Part shown: piece by piece, positions 9,806-22,836 of the stretch
Position numbering within the stretch: position 1 is the first letter of the stretch
Layout of the letters: every line of letters begins with the position of its first letter
Source: Membranipora membranacea
Taxonomy: Eukaryota; Bryozoa; Gymnolaemata; Cheilostomatida; Membraniporidae
Reading direction: 5' to 3'
DNA: 64,000 nt
Assembly: GCA_914767715.1 (NCBI GenBank)
Contig: OU612074.1
Span: 22,246,062-22,310,061, forward strand
The notes under the pieces: generated by a model
Databases searched by the model: none
What the model saw: only the letters and a program-made list of their open reading frames with translations
What the model was told of the DNA's origin: nothing
Made by a program: the position numbers and the translations under genes

Positions 9806-11620
9806 TCACATATTCTGATGATGATTAATCAGGGTCATGATAATCAGAGCCAGGTCAATGATAATTAATACAGGTCATGATTAATCAGAGCCATAAATAG
9901 CAATACAATATCATGATTCACCTGTCTTATTTTGGCAAACACTCCATATTTTGATAACAATTAGTGGTCATCAATCAAACCGCGCTGTTGGCCTCATTCG
10001 CTCTTTCGTGGCCGTTGACTTTGATCTGTAGCACAGTTTTGGTTGGATGAGTACTGTGGCATGCCTTACTTTTGATGGTTTTGCCTCGGCCCACAGGCTT
10101 TGTTTATTCCGGCCCCTCAGAGTGAGACACAATCATTTTCAATTTTGTAATAAATGTTTCTCAATATTTTTCTATGCTTCAAACCTGGTAACGGTAACAA
10201 AAAAGACCTCACATATAAATATGCTGCCTTAAACTATCGACACCAGTCAACACGTTACTCGCTTGGCACGACATGCTGCCATTCTAACTTCAGTCATAAG
10301 ATACCCTTGGCGCAATTTATTCTGCCAAAACATTACAGTTTGTTCTTTATTATTCATTATCTTGCTTCCTGACTGCTTGTTCATCAAATATAGGGGGTGC
10401 TTTCGAAATATTAGCCTGCGTGCAGATAATGATGTTAATTTATACATTTCATTTTAGGTTTCCCTTTACCGAGTTCTGCGATTGCTGAGAATAGCTGTCT
10501 TTGTGAACTGAAGCTGCCTGGGAAGACGTTTTTGATCATATTTTACCGGGAGTCTGAAAATACAGCTGTCAATGCGGGAGTTTTTGTGGTAACGCTACTC
10601 AGGAAGATTAAATGTTAGCTAGAATTTAGTTGTATCTAGTTTGAGGATGACTCAATTTTACCTCTCATCAATTTTTGCTAATCAAGGACTGGCCACTGTC
10701 AAGTAACATCGCAAGCAATAAATTTCCTCCTGTAAATATTTTACCCCATTAGAGTTGATCAATATTGTCTTATAAACACCACAGTGAAACAAGCTTTAAT
10801 CTCGCCTACCACATACTTACGTTTGATTATAGTAACATTTTGACGGGTATTTTGCACCGATAGTCACAACAAATAACAATGAGATGACTTTTTTATTATG
10901 TATAATATGTATGGCACCTGTGAACTTTTGCAATACACACAAGGCAATCATAATTATTATACTAGGTTTTATATCTAGTCGCTTGATTGTGACAATTGTG
11001 GTAAATAATAAAATGATCCGCAATCTTGAAGACTCGCTGTTTATATAGCAATGTTTGAGAATTTTCATTTGTTCTGTTGCACTACAATAAAACTGCATGT
11101 TACCAGAAAAAAATTCTCTCTTTTGTTTTAATTCTGGCTGCAATACCAGCTAGCCTTCCTTAGTGCCAAAGTTGGTGGCTGAGTACTTCTAAATAGAGTG
11201 ATTGTCTATTACATGATCATTTGAGCAGACTGATTTGCGTAAAGCATGTGGAGTTTGTTTTGCAATGCTCCTCAGTTTACATTACTATTACTTCATTGAT
11301 AATCACCAACTCAACTAATGGTAAGATACCAGATTTACTATTGCTCAGGTGTATTGCGCTCACACTGTATAATAGTACCCTCAAAAGAATTTCTGCTCAT
11401 GACTAATGTTAAAAACTGTTGAAGTGCAAAGTTAGCTTTCCCTGCAAATTAATGTCAGCATTGCACAGGGAATTCCGCAATACAGAAATAGTGCTACAGC
11501 TGTACTATACCACATGAATTCTGATCCAGATTATTTATGAACATAGCTTTGGAGGTGGTTTCATAAAATACATATCAAATTTCCACATGTAGGACACATT
11601 CAGTGGTAAAAAATTAGTTA
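9806..11620. other. No supported gene
   Basis: AT-rich DNA with a few short degenerate repeats (a GATTAATCAG/GGTCATGAT motif recurs at 9820-9900). Short frames here show no domain or splice support. Confidence 0.5.
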
Positions 11621-11623
11621 AAA

Positions 11624-11677
11624 GTATTTCCGCATTTAAGTCAATCCCACACAGGATTGACTAAAATGCGGAAATAC
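11624..11677. repeat. Inverted repeat, 24 bp arms
   Basis: GTATTTCCGCATTTAAGTCA (plus ATCC) faces GGATTGACTAAAATGCGGAA (plus ATAC) around a 6 nt loop, with one or two mismatches. Confidence 0.85.
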
Positions 11678-12290
11678 GCTCTAATTCCCGCAACACGCAT
11701 GTGAATTTGCGTGTACACGGATTTCCGAAAAAATGATTCTGCGTAGACTATAATCCTTAAGTTTTTTTTAGGAATTCAGCTACACGGATGTGACCTTGAC
11801 CATAATAGAAGCTAGCAGAGGAAATCAAGGCAAGATGTCAGTTTATGCTTGTAACTCAATCTGTGAAGTTGATATAGCTTATTATTTTGATTACTATACA
11901 AGATGGAGAAACCTACCACATCAACAGTCATACCATGCTCATCTGTCAGCATTGTTAACAACAATGATCCAGACCAACAACAATGTAAGAAAAGTGACAT
12001 TGAATTAAGGAGTATTGATTGAATTGAACCTAATATTACTAATAAATAATCAAGGATGGAACCAGTATCATACCATTATTCTAACCAGGTGCTATTCTAT
12101 ATAAATAATATAATAATTCTTGGTTAGAATATTATAATTATAACATTCATCCATCCAAGAATTTCTCTTACTCTGTACAACGATGACAATGTGTCAAAGG
12201 TCCATTGCAGTTTGTGCAAGTCCATACAGGTAACAAAATTACAGGAGCACTACCTAACAGCAGTTTTTTTAAACACTAAACACCACGTCT

Positions 12291-12439
12291 ACAGATCTAC
12301 TCCAAAACCTGGGTAGGCGTCGGGTAATATTTGACTGGTCCCCCTTGGGTTTTTGTTACAAACAACAAACACCCAAGAGGATGCCAGTCAAACATTGTCA
12401 GATACCCACCCAGTGACCCAGGTTTTAGAGTAGACCTGT
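12291..12439. repeat. Imperfect foldback, about 65 bp arms
   Basis: The outer ends ACAGATCTACTCCAAAACCT and AGGTTTTAGAGTAGACCTGT are complementary. Inner parts also pair: GGGTA with TACCC, ATTTGACTGG with CCAGTCAAAC, and CTTGGGTTT with AACACCCAAG. It looks like a miniature inverted-repeat element. Confidence 0.75.
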
Positions 12440-13108
12440 GATATACACGCAATATATAAACACACAGGTCCTAACTTGTACAAGCTGTGTTAGAAGTGAG
12501 TGGGACTGGAAACTGAGAACCCACAGCAAAGAATTATAGAGGAAGATTGCTTTAGAAAACAGTTCCCATTGGATTCTACCCCATTTTGACCAGTTAAAAT
12601 CCTATGTAATGTATTTTAAAATTGATAGGTGTGATACCCAGTTGCACTCTGATGCTATGGTGGTTCAACTTAGCTCAATGCTAAGGTTTAGGTCTGACAG
12701 AAATAAGGCAGAGTTGTAAAAATAATTACCAGCAGTTATAGCAGTCGAGTAGGTATGTCCGTAAGCCCGGGTAAGTGATGTCTGTTGCTCAGCTCAGTTG
12801 CATATCCTGTCCCAGTCCCCTTGCCAGTCATGTCTTATTATACTAGCCAGCCAGGTTCAGTAATTATGCAGAGCGACTCAGTCATTGCATTGTCAATGAA
12901 GAAAGCCATGGTTTGTCGTAGATGGTACAAATCTTTACAAGGCCAGAGCTGCAGCGGCAGTCACTCTACCCATCCGATGGTAACCTCAAACATTTTAGTA
13001 TTTTGAAAAGAGGTATTTACAGCTGCATGTATGATGAGTAGTAATCTGAAGTGAGAACTGAGGTACATAATTACTTATTATCACTATGTCCCAACAGCGG
13101 CTCATTAT

Positions 13109-13302
13109 GCAGGCCCGTTGTTCTAGAGGAGGCAGAAAGGCACTGCCTCCCCTAGAAAGATTAATACATTATAATTGAATAATCCATGTCAGAATCAGCT
13201 CCTCTGGAATTTCGATTTGCTAATTAATGCTTGGGGAGGAGCTTACAGCACCCCTCCTGCACTTTTGTCTCCCCTAGCATTTTTCCTAAAATATGGCCCT
13301 GC
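13109..13302. repeat. Possible small foldback element
   Basis: Contains a local hairpin (GAGGCAG / CTGCCTC) and partly complementary ends around AGGGGAGG-type sequence. The element borders are not clear. Confidence 0.3.
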
Positions 13303-13637
13303 TATGAGCTTGGGATGGTGATATTGATTTATTGATCTAGTCACTAGAAGGGGAATCCCCCTCCTCCGTCAGTGCATTCTATGTCTGTGCTTTGAAACCA
13401 TGATTGTGTTATTTTATGTTGCTAAGAAACAACACAAGCTTAGTTTTGTATTATATCAAACCTATTCAGTTTTTTAAAGTTGTATCAACAAGAATAGAAA
13501 GTAGGCCTATTATGTGTCTGATATTTAACAAAACAAGAGATATTGATTATTTATTACTGGCTGCAATGCTCAAATAAATTTGGATTAAATATATATTAAG
13601 GTATGCCAAAGCCTTTTATAACACAATACTTTTGCAG

Positions 13638-13692
13638 GAGCAGTGGAAACTACATCCATCAGTCTGCTGTGAGCTGGTTCAACAGTTTTGAG
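13638..13692 (+). other. Exon-like segment, copy 1
   Basis: It lies between TTTTGCAG and GTAAGT and is related to the segment at 15225-15283: both start GAGC, contain GAAACT and GTTCAACAGTT, and end AG before GTAAGT. One frame is open (SSGNYIHQSAVSWFNSFE). The copies do not share an open frame, so coding is doubtful; they may be duplicated untranslated or decayed exons. Confidence 0.3.
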
Positions 13693-15224
13693 GTAAGTCC
13701 GAGCATTCCAACTCCCAAGGCAAATAATGTTTGTTTCGGGATCTTTGTTTTATAAAATTTGGATTGTCATTGTCTGTCGGTATTTCGGAAGCGCAGTTAA
13801 AACAAGTGAAGTATTCACAGGAATAAAAGTTCAACAATTTTCACATGCTTGAAATGGTGAAACTTATGGCAAGCTAACATTACTCAGAATAAATAATAAA
13901 TAAGTTGCACAAACTAATCTTCAAAATCAGGGTATGAAATTAAACGCACTTACTGATGACGTCATTATTGTCCAATAGTAAGATGATGCCTATGTCACAA
14001 TGTATGCTGGATACTGAAATTCATAACCTGACGTTGACGATCACTGGTAACTAATGCCTCCTTGGTACGAAACAATTACAATGCACTGCCAATCCCTGGA
14101 AGAGAAAGACAAAGCCCAAAGTTTTGATGCATTCTTATAATGCTTCCTGCTGATTAAGATTGAAAGTGCTAGCGGGATTGGTCTAATTAATTGTTATTGC
14201 TGCAAATATCTTTATTGGCACTTCCTATGAGGTGCAGGAATTTTCGGCAGTGATGGACATCAATATTACTTGTATTATATGCTGCAATTTAAGGTGACAC
14301 AACTTTGTTAATAGGTCAAAGCCGCAGTGGCCGTGGTGGTTGCAGTGGCCGCAGTGGCCGCAGCTTTCCCAAACCCCAATGATGATGATTATGAGCTGGG
14401 GATAGTGATATTAGAGATATTGCAAAGTTTTGTAATCGCCTTCTACCGGTACATGGAATTGTTGACACATATAAATTCACGTTTTTTGTCCCTTTTGACT
14501 TTAAGGTTATTGGGAGATAAGAAAAGACAAGATGATTTCCCTGGAACGAGGACTTGTGATTTCACATCTTCTTTTTTACAGATTGTTTCACAGGGAGGAG
14601 TTTCCTCCAAACGAAAAATCTATGTCTGCTCTGAAACAAAGATTGTGTTGCTTTTTGTTGCTAAGAGACAACACATTCCTTGTCTTGTGTAAACAGTGAA
14701 CAGGGCCCTAACTTTCAAAACATATCCTACATTTATTAAGTGATTGATTGAAGGGTATTTGATACAAGGATCTTAGTTTTGTGTAAACACTAAACATGGC
14801 TCAAATGTCTAAACGCACGAAGAAATATCCAGCAAGCGAAAAACAAGCGTAAAACAAAGCATTTGATTGAGGAGTATTCATTACACAGTTATTACATCAA
14901 TATTACAAACGAACCTATTGTGTTGATATTTCAAATTTTTGCTGACAAGAATAGAAATGTTTTGAAACAATATACCTAAAATTTTGATTAATAAATCTTC
15001 TATGTTATGATAGGCAAAAGCCTGGCATGCATGTTTTGGAAAGAAAATTCATTGTTAATAATCACTTTCCTTTCCACAACGCATGCTGGCTTATTGACCC
15101 GCTGTGCGGGGCCGCGGACAGGCAGGGGGTGGGCTCAGACATGCTTATGCCTAATGTCTTACTAAAAGGATTTTATCATACTGGCTTGAGTTGACCTATA
15201 ATGCCTCTTTTTTCAATATTATAG

Positions 15225-15283
15225 GAGCTGCAGAAACTGAATCAAACAAACGGACTTCTGTGAGTCGGTTCAACAGTTGCAAG
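15225..15283 (+). other. Exon-like segment, copy 2
   Basis: It lies between an ATTATAG acceptor and GTAAGTG and is similar to 13638-13692. The surrounding DNA also shares phrases with the first copy (a TTGTTGCTAAGA/ACAACAC motif near 13420 and 14655), suggesting a duplicated block of about 1.3-1.6 kb. Confidence 0.3.
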
Positions 15284-15983
15284 GTAAGTGATTCTAAACA
15301 TTCTAACTCTGTGTAAATAATGCTAGATTTAACGTGACACGATAACATGGTAACATGATATCAAAGGATGTAAAGTTGCCTTCATATGTACGATTCTGTT
15401 GTTATGAATGCCCAACAAAAAATTCATGGCCAACCGATGAAATTGCAAGATAAACGGACCTTATGCGATAAGAAAGCCGTGCACTCGTGACATCGCAGGA
15501 GATAGATCTGGAAATTTTTTTAAGTGGTTAGATTTATCGGATAAAGCTTTTGACATAAGACAGTTTAGTACATGAGTCAAGCATGGATAAACAGGAAACT
15601 GAAAGAGCAAAATAATGATACCCATAAACATAGACAAAACACACAACACTAGACTGGACACTGTGTAGTGAATAGCCTATCAAAAAGTGTCCTCATTAAA
15701 TACTGTGACGCAACGACATCTCACTGTGGTAGAAAAAGCAATGATGCATGTGTTTTTCGGAGTAATCTCCCTTTGAGGCAGATAATTTTATAGATTTTAT
15801 AGAATTTGATAGAGAGTAGCAGCAGCAATCTTCTGCAGCACAGGTAACAGTTTTGTCTATATTCTGTCTAACTCATCACTCATTTTGATTGAGCAAAAAT
15901 GACATAAAAATATTAGTAAAACAGCATATCATACTTGTCAAGTAAGCTAAATTCAAAAGTTGGAGAGTTCAATTTACATGGAT

Positions 15984-16040
15984 GGAGCTTTCATTGTTGA
16001 TTGTTCCAGCCCCCAGCACCCTCGGGTGTATACCTCTCCA
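15984..16040 (+). repeat. SINE tail fragment
   Basis: GGAGCTTTCATTGTTGATTG followed by TTCCAGC, CCAGCACCCTCGGGTG and TATACCTCTCC repeats the tail of the tRNA-like element at 21305-21360. Here it sits between two 68 bp direct repeats. Confidence 0.7.
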
Positions 16041-16279
16041 GTAAAACAGCATATCATACTTGTCAAGTAATCTAAATTCAAAAGTGGGAGAGTTCAATTC
16101 ACATTGATCCCACTTTTTGTAATTATTCTCATGCACTATTTCCTCCAGATTTGAGAGAGAGAACAGCCCTATCGCAGTTTTTAGTAACTTTCCAAACACT
16201 TGTCGATGAGTGACTGGTATTGAGATCCAAAGTAGTTTCATGTTTCTCTGAAATTAATTGGTAGCAATTATGCGTTTTT

Positions 16280-16425
16280 AGCCCTTTCTAGTGGATTGAA
16301 ACGCTCTCAGAGCATCAGCAGCCGGGTTCTATCCCGGAGCCTGTTCGGGGATCACACTGCCCTTAAACCCCCAGGTGGATCCCTCGGGTACTTCGCACCC
16401 TCAGGGCATTGTGATGACGTGCAGT
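16280..16425 (+). repeat. Possible SINE piece inside the large inverted repeat
   Basis: GC-rich block with CCGGGTTCTATCCCGG, close to a B box, and a 3' hairpin-like CCCTCGGGTAC / CACCCTCAGGGC. No clear A box. Call is tentative. Confidence 0.3.
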
Positions 16426-16739
16426 ATTGATTACTTGGCAAGTATGATTTGCAGTTTAACTTGTATTTCTGTGTTATTTTTGCTCAATCAAAATAAGTGA
16501 TGAGTTAGACAGAATATCGATAAAGCTGTTACCTGTGCTGCAGAAGATTGCTGCCGCTATTCTGTATCAAATTCTATAAAACCTATAAAATTATCTGCAT
16601 CAAAGGGAGATTACTCCGAAAAACACATGCATCATTGCTTTTCCTACCACAGTGAGATGTCGTTGCGTCGCAGTATTTAATGAGGACACTTTTTGATGCT
16701 CAGTGTCCAGTCTAGTGTTGTGTGTTTTGTCTATGCCCA

Positions 16740-18300
16740 TGAACCTCAGTTAGGGAAACATATCAAAGTCGGGTAGCTAACACTGCGTTTCATACTCAAG
16801 AATTGTTGGTAAATTCTGTACAATTCTAGATTTGTTCGAAACTGACCCATATATCATTACCCAACCAGCAACCATTATTGTGTAATTAACCCTGCCTGCT
16901 AAATAAATTACATTCATTATTGCTATTGCATAGTTATAGGAGTTAAGAGGGACTGCATATGTGCGAGTGTTTACTGCTTAGCGAGGGAAAACTGTTTGTT
17001 TAGTGGTCTAAGTTCCGCCCCTCTTATAGTAAGCGGCTTATAATTGCAGATACTAGGGCAATGTTTGCCAGCGAGAGAATAGTCTCATTGGTTAATTAGC
17101 AGTATCCAGTTGTACGTTTATGACGGGAATCATTAAAAGGCTTTGTTTATGGAAAATCATTGGCTGATAGCTAACCTTATGATTATATCGCAGCTTGTAA
17201 ACACGCTTTGTGTCTGCAGTGAAAAATGAGGGGATAATGAGCGAAGCTAGAATTTCAAGCTCTATTTTTTACTAGCTCTAGTTTTCTAGCTGGTCTGTGG
17301 ACTGCTCAAGCCTTTACAGTTCTAGTCAATATTATATAATTGGATTGACATTGTATTCAATGAGTTTGTATTTAGATGACCAGGCAAGATCTCCTATAAT
17401 GAATAGATATTGTTGTGCAAGGTAGTGTCAGGCTGGTAAGGTGGGCTTTTGGTTTTACGCCGTTAGTAAATACTAATTTTCTCAGGTTCCTAGCAGGGGT
17501 AATATCTCAAAATACAAAGTAATAATAAGCGTTAAATTCTATGGTCAATTAATACTATTCAACTGTAGTTACTCAAGATAGTTTAACTTAGGGAATTCCC
17601 TCCTCAATATTACAAAGGAACTTCACGGGGAAACCCTATTGTAACTTCCTTATTATGACGTGGTTAGGAAAGTTTACAAGAATGCGACAAATTATGTATG
17701 ATCTGTCTATGTTTATGTCTACACACTAGGTTAATAAACCAGATTAATATCTCAATTAGTCTATTATGTCAATAATCAAGTGCTTTGTTAACAAAAGGCA
17801 ACCCAAAAATAGACTTCGTTCTACCGTTCACAGTTCTGAACAGAAAAGGCTACTTGATAGAACTAGGACTATCCTTACCCTGACTTGCGGGGAAATGATA
17901 CTTCAAAGAGTTAGCTTTACTATTACATAACATATAACTTAATAGTCTACTTATGATAACAAAATTAAATTTCAGCCTTATAAATAATCCCTTTCAATTA
18001 CATCAAAGGATGACTTTAATTCAAGCTCTCCAATAGTTATGTTAACTTATTAAAGTATTTGACCCAAGCGAAGCAGTCTCACTAGCCAAAATAAACTGCT
18101 TTACGCCCCACTTTAGGTATACCAATAAATACCCTGAAGTGCCACCTTCCCGGCTAGAAAATATTAGCCTCTTGCGAATTTTGAATTTATTGAAAACAAA
18201 ATCAGATGACACTTTAACTTCATAAAATTTGAGATATAAATAAATCTTCAAGGTCTTAAAAATAATTGCCTTACGAAATAATACGGTACTTGCTATATTC
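16740..18300. other. No supported gene
   Basis: AT-rich DNA. No open frame with a recognisable domain and no clear repeat structure. Confidence 0.5.
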
Positions 18301-18304
18301 TAGT

Positions 18305-18668
18305 GAAGTCTGTAATTCTTCTTTGTGAATGCTCTTGTCACTATGTCTTCAAACTAGTAATCTTGAACTCTGTAATTCCTCTTTGTGTACGTCTCTGTCA
18401 CCGTGGCTTCAACTTGTAATCTTGAACTCTGTAATTCCTCCTTGTGTACGTCTCTGTCACCGTGTCTTCAACTCGTAATCTTGAACTCTGTAATTCCTCT
18501 TTGTGTACGTCTCTGTCACCGTGTCTTCAACTCGTAATCTTGAACTCTGTGATTCCTCCTTGTGTACGTTTCTGTCACCGTGTCTTCAACTCGTAATCTT
18601 GAACTCTGTAATTCCTCTTTGTGTACGTCTCTGTCACCGTGTCTTCAACTTGTAATCTTGAACTCTGT
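18305..18668. repeat. Minisatellite, about 59 bp x 6
   Basis: Unit begins CTCTGTAATTCCTCTTTGTG, continues TACGTCTCTGTCACCGTGTC and ends TTCAACTCGTAATCTTGAA. The first copy is the most divergent. Confidence 0.92.
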
Positions 18669-18718
18669 ATTTCACCTCAATAATCTCTTACCACCAATGT
18701 CTATAATTGATACTCTTG

Positions 18719-18880
18719 GTAAACCCTTGCTACCAAAGTCTAAAATGCTACCACTCTGACAAACCCTTGCTGCCAAAGTCCAAAAATGATACTACTCTGA
18801 CAAACCCTTGCTGCCAAAGTCTAAAATGATACTCTCTGACAAACCCTTGCTGCCAAAGTCTAAAATGATACTACAACTTA
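18719..18880. repeat. Minisatellite, about 40 bp x 4
   Basis: Unit contains AAACCCTTGCTGCCAAAGTC then TAAAATGATACTACTCTGAC. It follows almost directly after the 59 bp array. Confidence 0.9.
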
Positions 18881-19871
18881 CTACGGTGGGCCCTGCCTTA
18901 TATAGGGTGTTATTATTGTTGAGTTGGCATGGTGCAATAATGTTGAGGTGACGCATAAAAAATTCCGTTGGCTGATAAGTAGAACATTTGCTAGGGTCGA
19001 TATTTTGCAATGATGCTGACTGTTTGCTGACTATACATGACTCATAAACCCAAGATTAATTATAAAACATATGATAAATATTGGTTAGCACATGGCATTG
19101 CTACGTATGTCATTTATTTGATAATAAATAATTATTAAACATGAAAATGATCTTACTCCTAATCTGAAGTTTCCAGTATGTATAAGTTATGTTAATCATA
19201 GAATTAATAATAATTCTACAGCCATCAGTCTTTCTAATGCTGCTTTCCATGACCAGATAAATAGTCACAACTAAAAACCAATAATAAATACATAATCATA
19301 ATGTAGTGGCTAATAAAATGGGGGGGGGGATAGCATTGATTAAAAGGTCACTGTTGTAATAAACATTGTTGAACACTATTTTTGTTGAGGCAGTTGTGTC
19401 TCTAATAGTTGCTGCCTAAATTTACATATTACTAACTAATTATCTTCCTAATTATATTTTTGTTTCATAATAATTAAACTGAAGCTAAATCAAACATCCT
19501 TCAATCATTATTAGCACGCCAAGCATTTGGCGCTTGATATAATGATCAGTTATGCCTTAATGATCGGCTCCTTTGTGCTACACTTTTGCATTGTACGGCA
19601 GATTATTTAAGATAGTACAATAAGTTACATTTTGCTAGCTCAGCATACCAAGGTTAAATAAATTAAACATCTCTGAGAGCCATGGAATAACACAAGCATG
19701 CTTTTAGCGCATGCACAGTTTATAAACCATTAATTTGCACTGTGCCGTCCATAATAATCATAATTCAATTGATAAATACAGGGCCTATAAGGCTGCTGCT
19801 TACCTACACTAATAAATATCAGTATAATAACTATGGTATTTGTCAGGAGTTACAAAAATGCTCCTGACAGT

Positions 19872-19925
19872 AGCATCAAAGTCTATAACGCGGGAGGCCC
19901 AGGTTCAAATCCCCGACGGGGCAAA
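19872..19925 (+). repeat. tRNA-derived fragment (SINE or pseudo-tRNA 3' half)
   Basis: TAGCATCAAAGTC, TATAACGCGGGAGGC and CCAGGTTCAAATCCCCGACG resemble the D-arm to T-arm part of a tRNA. The B box GGTTCAAATCC (19902-19912) is perfect. The 5' acceptor half is missing, so a functional tRNA is unlikely. Confidence 0.5.
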
Positions 19926-20179
19926 TCTTTTCTTTTCGTCATGATTGAAATCGAAAGCATTCCAATCAAATTGTCCGCTCACAATTTTTGCAAGCACAGA
20001 AAACTCTTAGTAATGAGTATTATGACCCGACAAAATACTAATGTTCAACTCTTCTGTGTTGTACCATACCCTATGTTATATTTTGTGCAATCTGTTAATA
20101 TTGGCTGCAACTGCATAAATAGAATACATCAGCTAAACTATGCTAGCAGAATTATCAGAAAACTTTGCTACTAATAATA

Positions 20180-20393
20180 CAGACCAGTATATTTTTGTGC
20201 TCAATTGAGGTGCACGTTGCTATGGAGCAGTAAACACTCTGAAGTTTCATCATAAATTGATATCGATTGCCTTCAGGCTCTCAGTACAGACCAGTATATG
20301 TTTGTGCTCAATTGACGTGCACATTGCTATGGAGCAGTAAACACTCTGAAGTTTCATAATAAATTGATATTGATTGCCTTCAGGCTCTCAGTA
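20180..20393. repeat. Tandem duplication, 106 bp x 2
   Basis: ACAGACCAGTATATTTTTGT...CAGGCTCTCAGT is repeated immediately with only a few substitutions. Confidence 0.9.
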
Positions 20394-21212
20394 CTACTAC
20401 AGATTTTGTTGGTGACGAACAAGGCTTTGTTTGTAAGAGTTATATTCCCGAATTGCCATAGAATTCATTCCATTGACTGTTAGGATAAATAGAGCTGAAC
20501 CAATAATATAAGATAACAGTAGCTACTGCAAACACTCAACACTCTCATTGTTAACCTGCTCTATTGTACAATATATTCCTGTCACCCAACTTGACAAGGT
20601 GTCCATGCTCCCTCAATGGCCATGAATTGGGACTGCTCAAGATCGACATTGCAGACATGACTGCCCAACAAAACCCGGCAGCAGTTGACTGAAGGGGTAT
20701 CAAATCCAATAATATTAGCTTAGCGATGACCTTGCACTCTAACATAGATGGGAGGGGGATAGAGGTTACTCAAAAGTGAGCGCTCTCTAACAAAGGTTCA
20801 GTCTGAGCTAAAAATTTTAATCGATGCTCGTGGCTTGATATGGGAATCCACAAGCTACCTTTTCGATTTAATTTTTGGAAGCAGAATTAGCGAAACACCA
20901 TCATTCCAATCATTCCTCAAGATTATTGCCTATGTAATTAGGGATAATCTTGATTGGAATGTGATATTGGCACCAGTTTAAACTCAAACGTATCATTCAT
21001 GTCTTTGGATTATGAGCTAGTTCAACATTGTTCTGAAAGCAATCCTAGACTAATCTGTTTGTCAAATAGTATTTTGGGAGTACATAGCCAGATTTGCTTT
21101 CAAATCCATGCAAAGGATGCTATGTGTGCAATTTGCACTGTATATCAGCGTTCCTGATAGAGTAGTGAATAGCGGACTATCTAATTAGCACCATCGGCCC
21201 ATTCCTTTTTGG

Positions 21213-21390
21213 GGATGGTGTGATGGAGCAATCGGTTAGCGCGCTTGCTATTCACTGCCAGGCGATTGGTGCCGCAGGAGTTGTGGGTTCGAGTCCCACT
21301 GGGGGAGCTTTCATTGTTGATTGTTCCAGCACCCAGCACCCTCGGGTGTATACCTCTCCCGTTCCTGGTACAGAAACATCATAAGAATAT
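21213..21390 (+). repeat. tRNA-derived SINE
   Basis: The tRNA-like head (about 21213-21307) has an A-box-like GATGGAGCAATCGGTTAGCG and a perfect B box GGTTCGAGTCC (21286-21296). The body that follows (GGAGCTTTCATTGTTGATTG, then CCCAGCACCCTCGGGTGTAT) recurs at 15984-16040, and the 3' end is A-rich near 21390. A body recurring elsewhere supports a dispersed SINE over a working tRNA gene. Confidence 0.65.
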
Positions 21391-21399
21391 AAATAACAA

Positions 21400-22830
21400 C
21401 AGGGAATCACAAGCAAATAAAAATTTCTATCATATTTTAGATATTCTGTAATTTTAAAACAGCTTTCATGTAATGACGAACATATATGACGGGCATCTGT
21501 GGCACCTCAATAGCAGGAAATCGCGACACAATATGCGATGTGAATGAAGCGACAGCAACTGGTAACGGACAACAAATGGCGCATAAGAATTATAATGCTA
21601 GGGCTTTATGCATTTCTGGGCCTTGTACAAATTCAAGAGTGGTGCAGCTTTTCAAACACCATTCTTAATCACCCAAAATCACCTACAAAAACTCATGAAC
21701 TTCAACAGTTGTGTGCTTATAAGCTGCACCACCCTACCCCTGCCCGCCCTCAGATTTCAGTTTTCAATGTTGTATGGTAGAGAAAAAGGTTGCAATAGCA
21801 GCACTATTCTCCCACTTCATTTTATTGTACAAGAAAGCAAATACTATTGATTCAAAATTCTACTGACAGGCATCAAATTACACCCAATAGTTGAAGCCGG
21901 TTAAGATAAATATCCTGCCCTGATCCCGACTGTTCTTAACAGCTTTTTTAATTTACTGGTCTATTATCACACCGTAAAGTGATATATTCCCGCAATTAAT
22001 AAGGTTGATCAAATTCTTCTATTAAATTTCAGTTTCAAAGTTACAGATTCTTGCTAGGTATCTAAATACCAAATGTTAAATGCTCTTAGCAAGGCAGAAG
22101 CACTCTACAGACCCCACTCAGCCAGTACTGCTTACTCCCTCTCCCACAGGCCTTCTGGGTAATTTTAGAAAATAAATAAATATAACAAATAAATTAACCA
22201 TATAATCTTAATATCGATCAAATCAATAAAAACCTAGAGCATTTATTGTAATCATAAAATCGTAAACAATTTTAGATTTGATCCAGATGATCTAATTCAT
22301 ATTGACTAACCAAGGCCGTCGCCACAGGCGAAAATGTATCCCCATGATGTTAAAATATGATGTTTGTAGAAATATTGATTTATAGGCTGACGAATCGAGA
22401 TGCCAGGGTAGAAAGGCATAATTAATGTAATGTGATGCTATTGAAATCATTGCTTGGATTTATCCGGTTCACCTGCAAAATCACTTTTTTAACATGTCTA
22501 AAATTCCAACTTCTATTTAGACATATAATAATCTATTTCGCAAATCACTGGGAAAAAGAACAATATTGTTCTCTTTGTCTAGATTTCACATTTTGCATCA
22601 ATGCTGCTTGTTTAGGTTCAATTGTAATGTCTCCTCTTAAATTTATCCCTGAGCAAACAAATCATAATCAGCTGTGCATACATTAGTTATAGGGTATGCT
22701 ATGGCACAATAGATACATGAGGCAGAACTTAATCAATTCAAAGGAGCCAAGATATTTTATTGCTTGACAGCTCTTGTACAGGAGTCACAATGTCTATGCA
22801 TATACAAGGGTCAGTGATTCAAAGTAATCT
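21400..22830. other. No supported gene
   Basis: AT-rich sequence with several short frames but no domain, splice or repeat evidence. Confidence 0.5.
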
Positions 22831-22836
22831 TGAATC

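Larger units (their letters stand above)
15627..16736. repeat. Large inverted repeat (about 310-320 bp arms)
   Basis: The left arm (15627-15948) and right arm (16431-16736) are reverse complements at high identity: ACACAACACTAGACTGGACA on the left is mirrored by TGTCCAGTCTAGTGTTGTGT on the right. The arms flank about 480 bp holding two 68 bp direct repeats (15917-15984 and 16039-16106) with a SINE-like tail between them. The shape is that of a non-autonomous DNA transposon with long terminal inverted repeats. I see no transposase inside. Confidence 0.85.

Noticed and set aside
14327-14692. 121-codon frame starting with an Ala/Val-rich stretch
   Set aside because: The start is a small GC-rich repeat (GCAGTGGCCGCAGTGGCC), there is no splice context or domain, and no initiator ATG.
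21213-21307. Functional tRNA gene
   Set aside because: The A box is imperfect, the length between boxes is unusual, and the attached body recurs at 16 kb, so a SINE is more likely.
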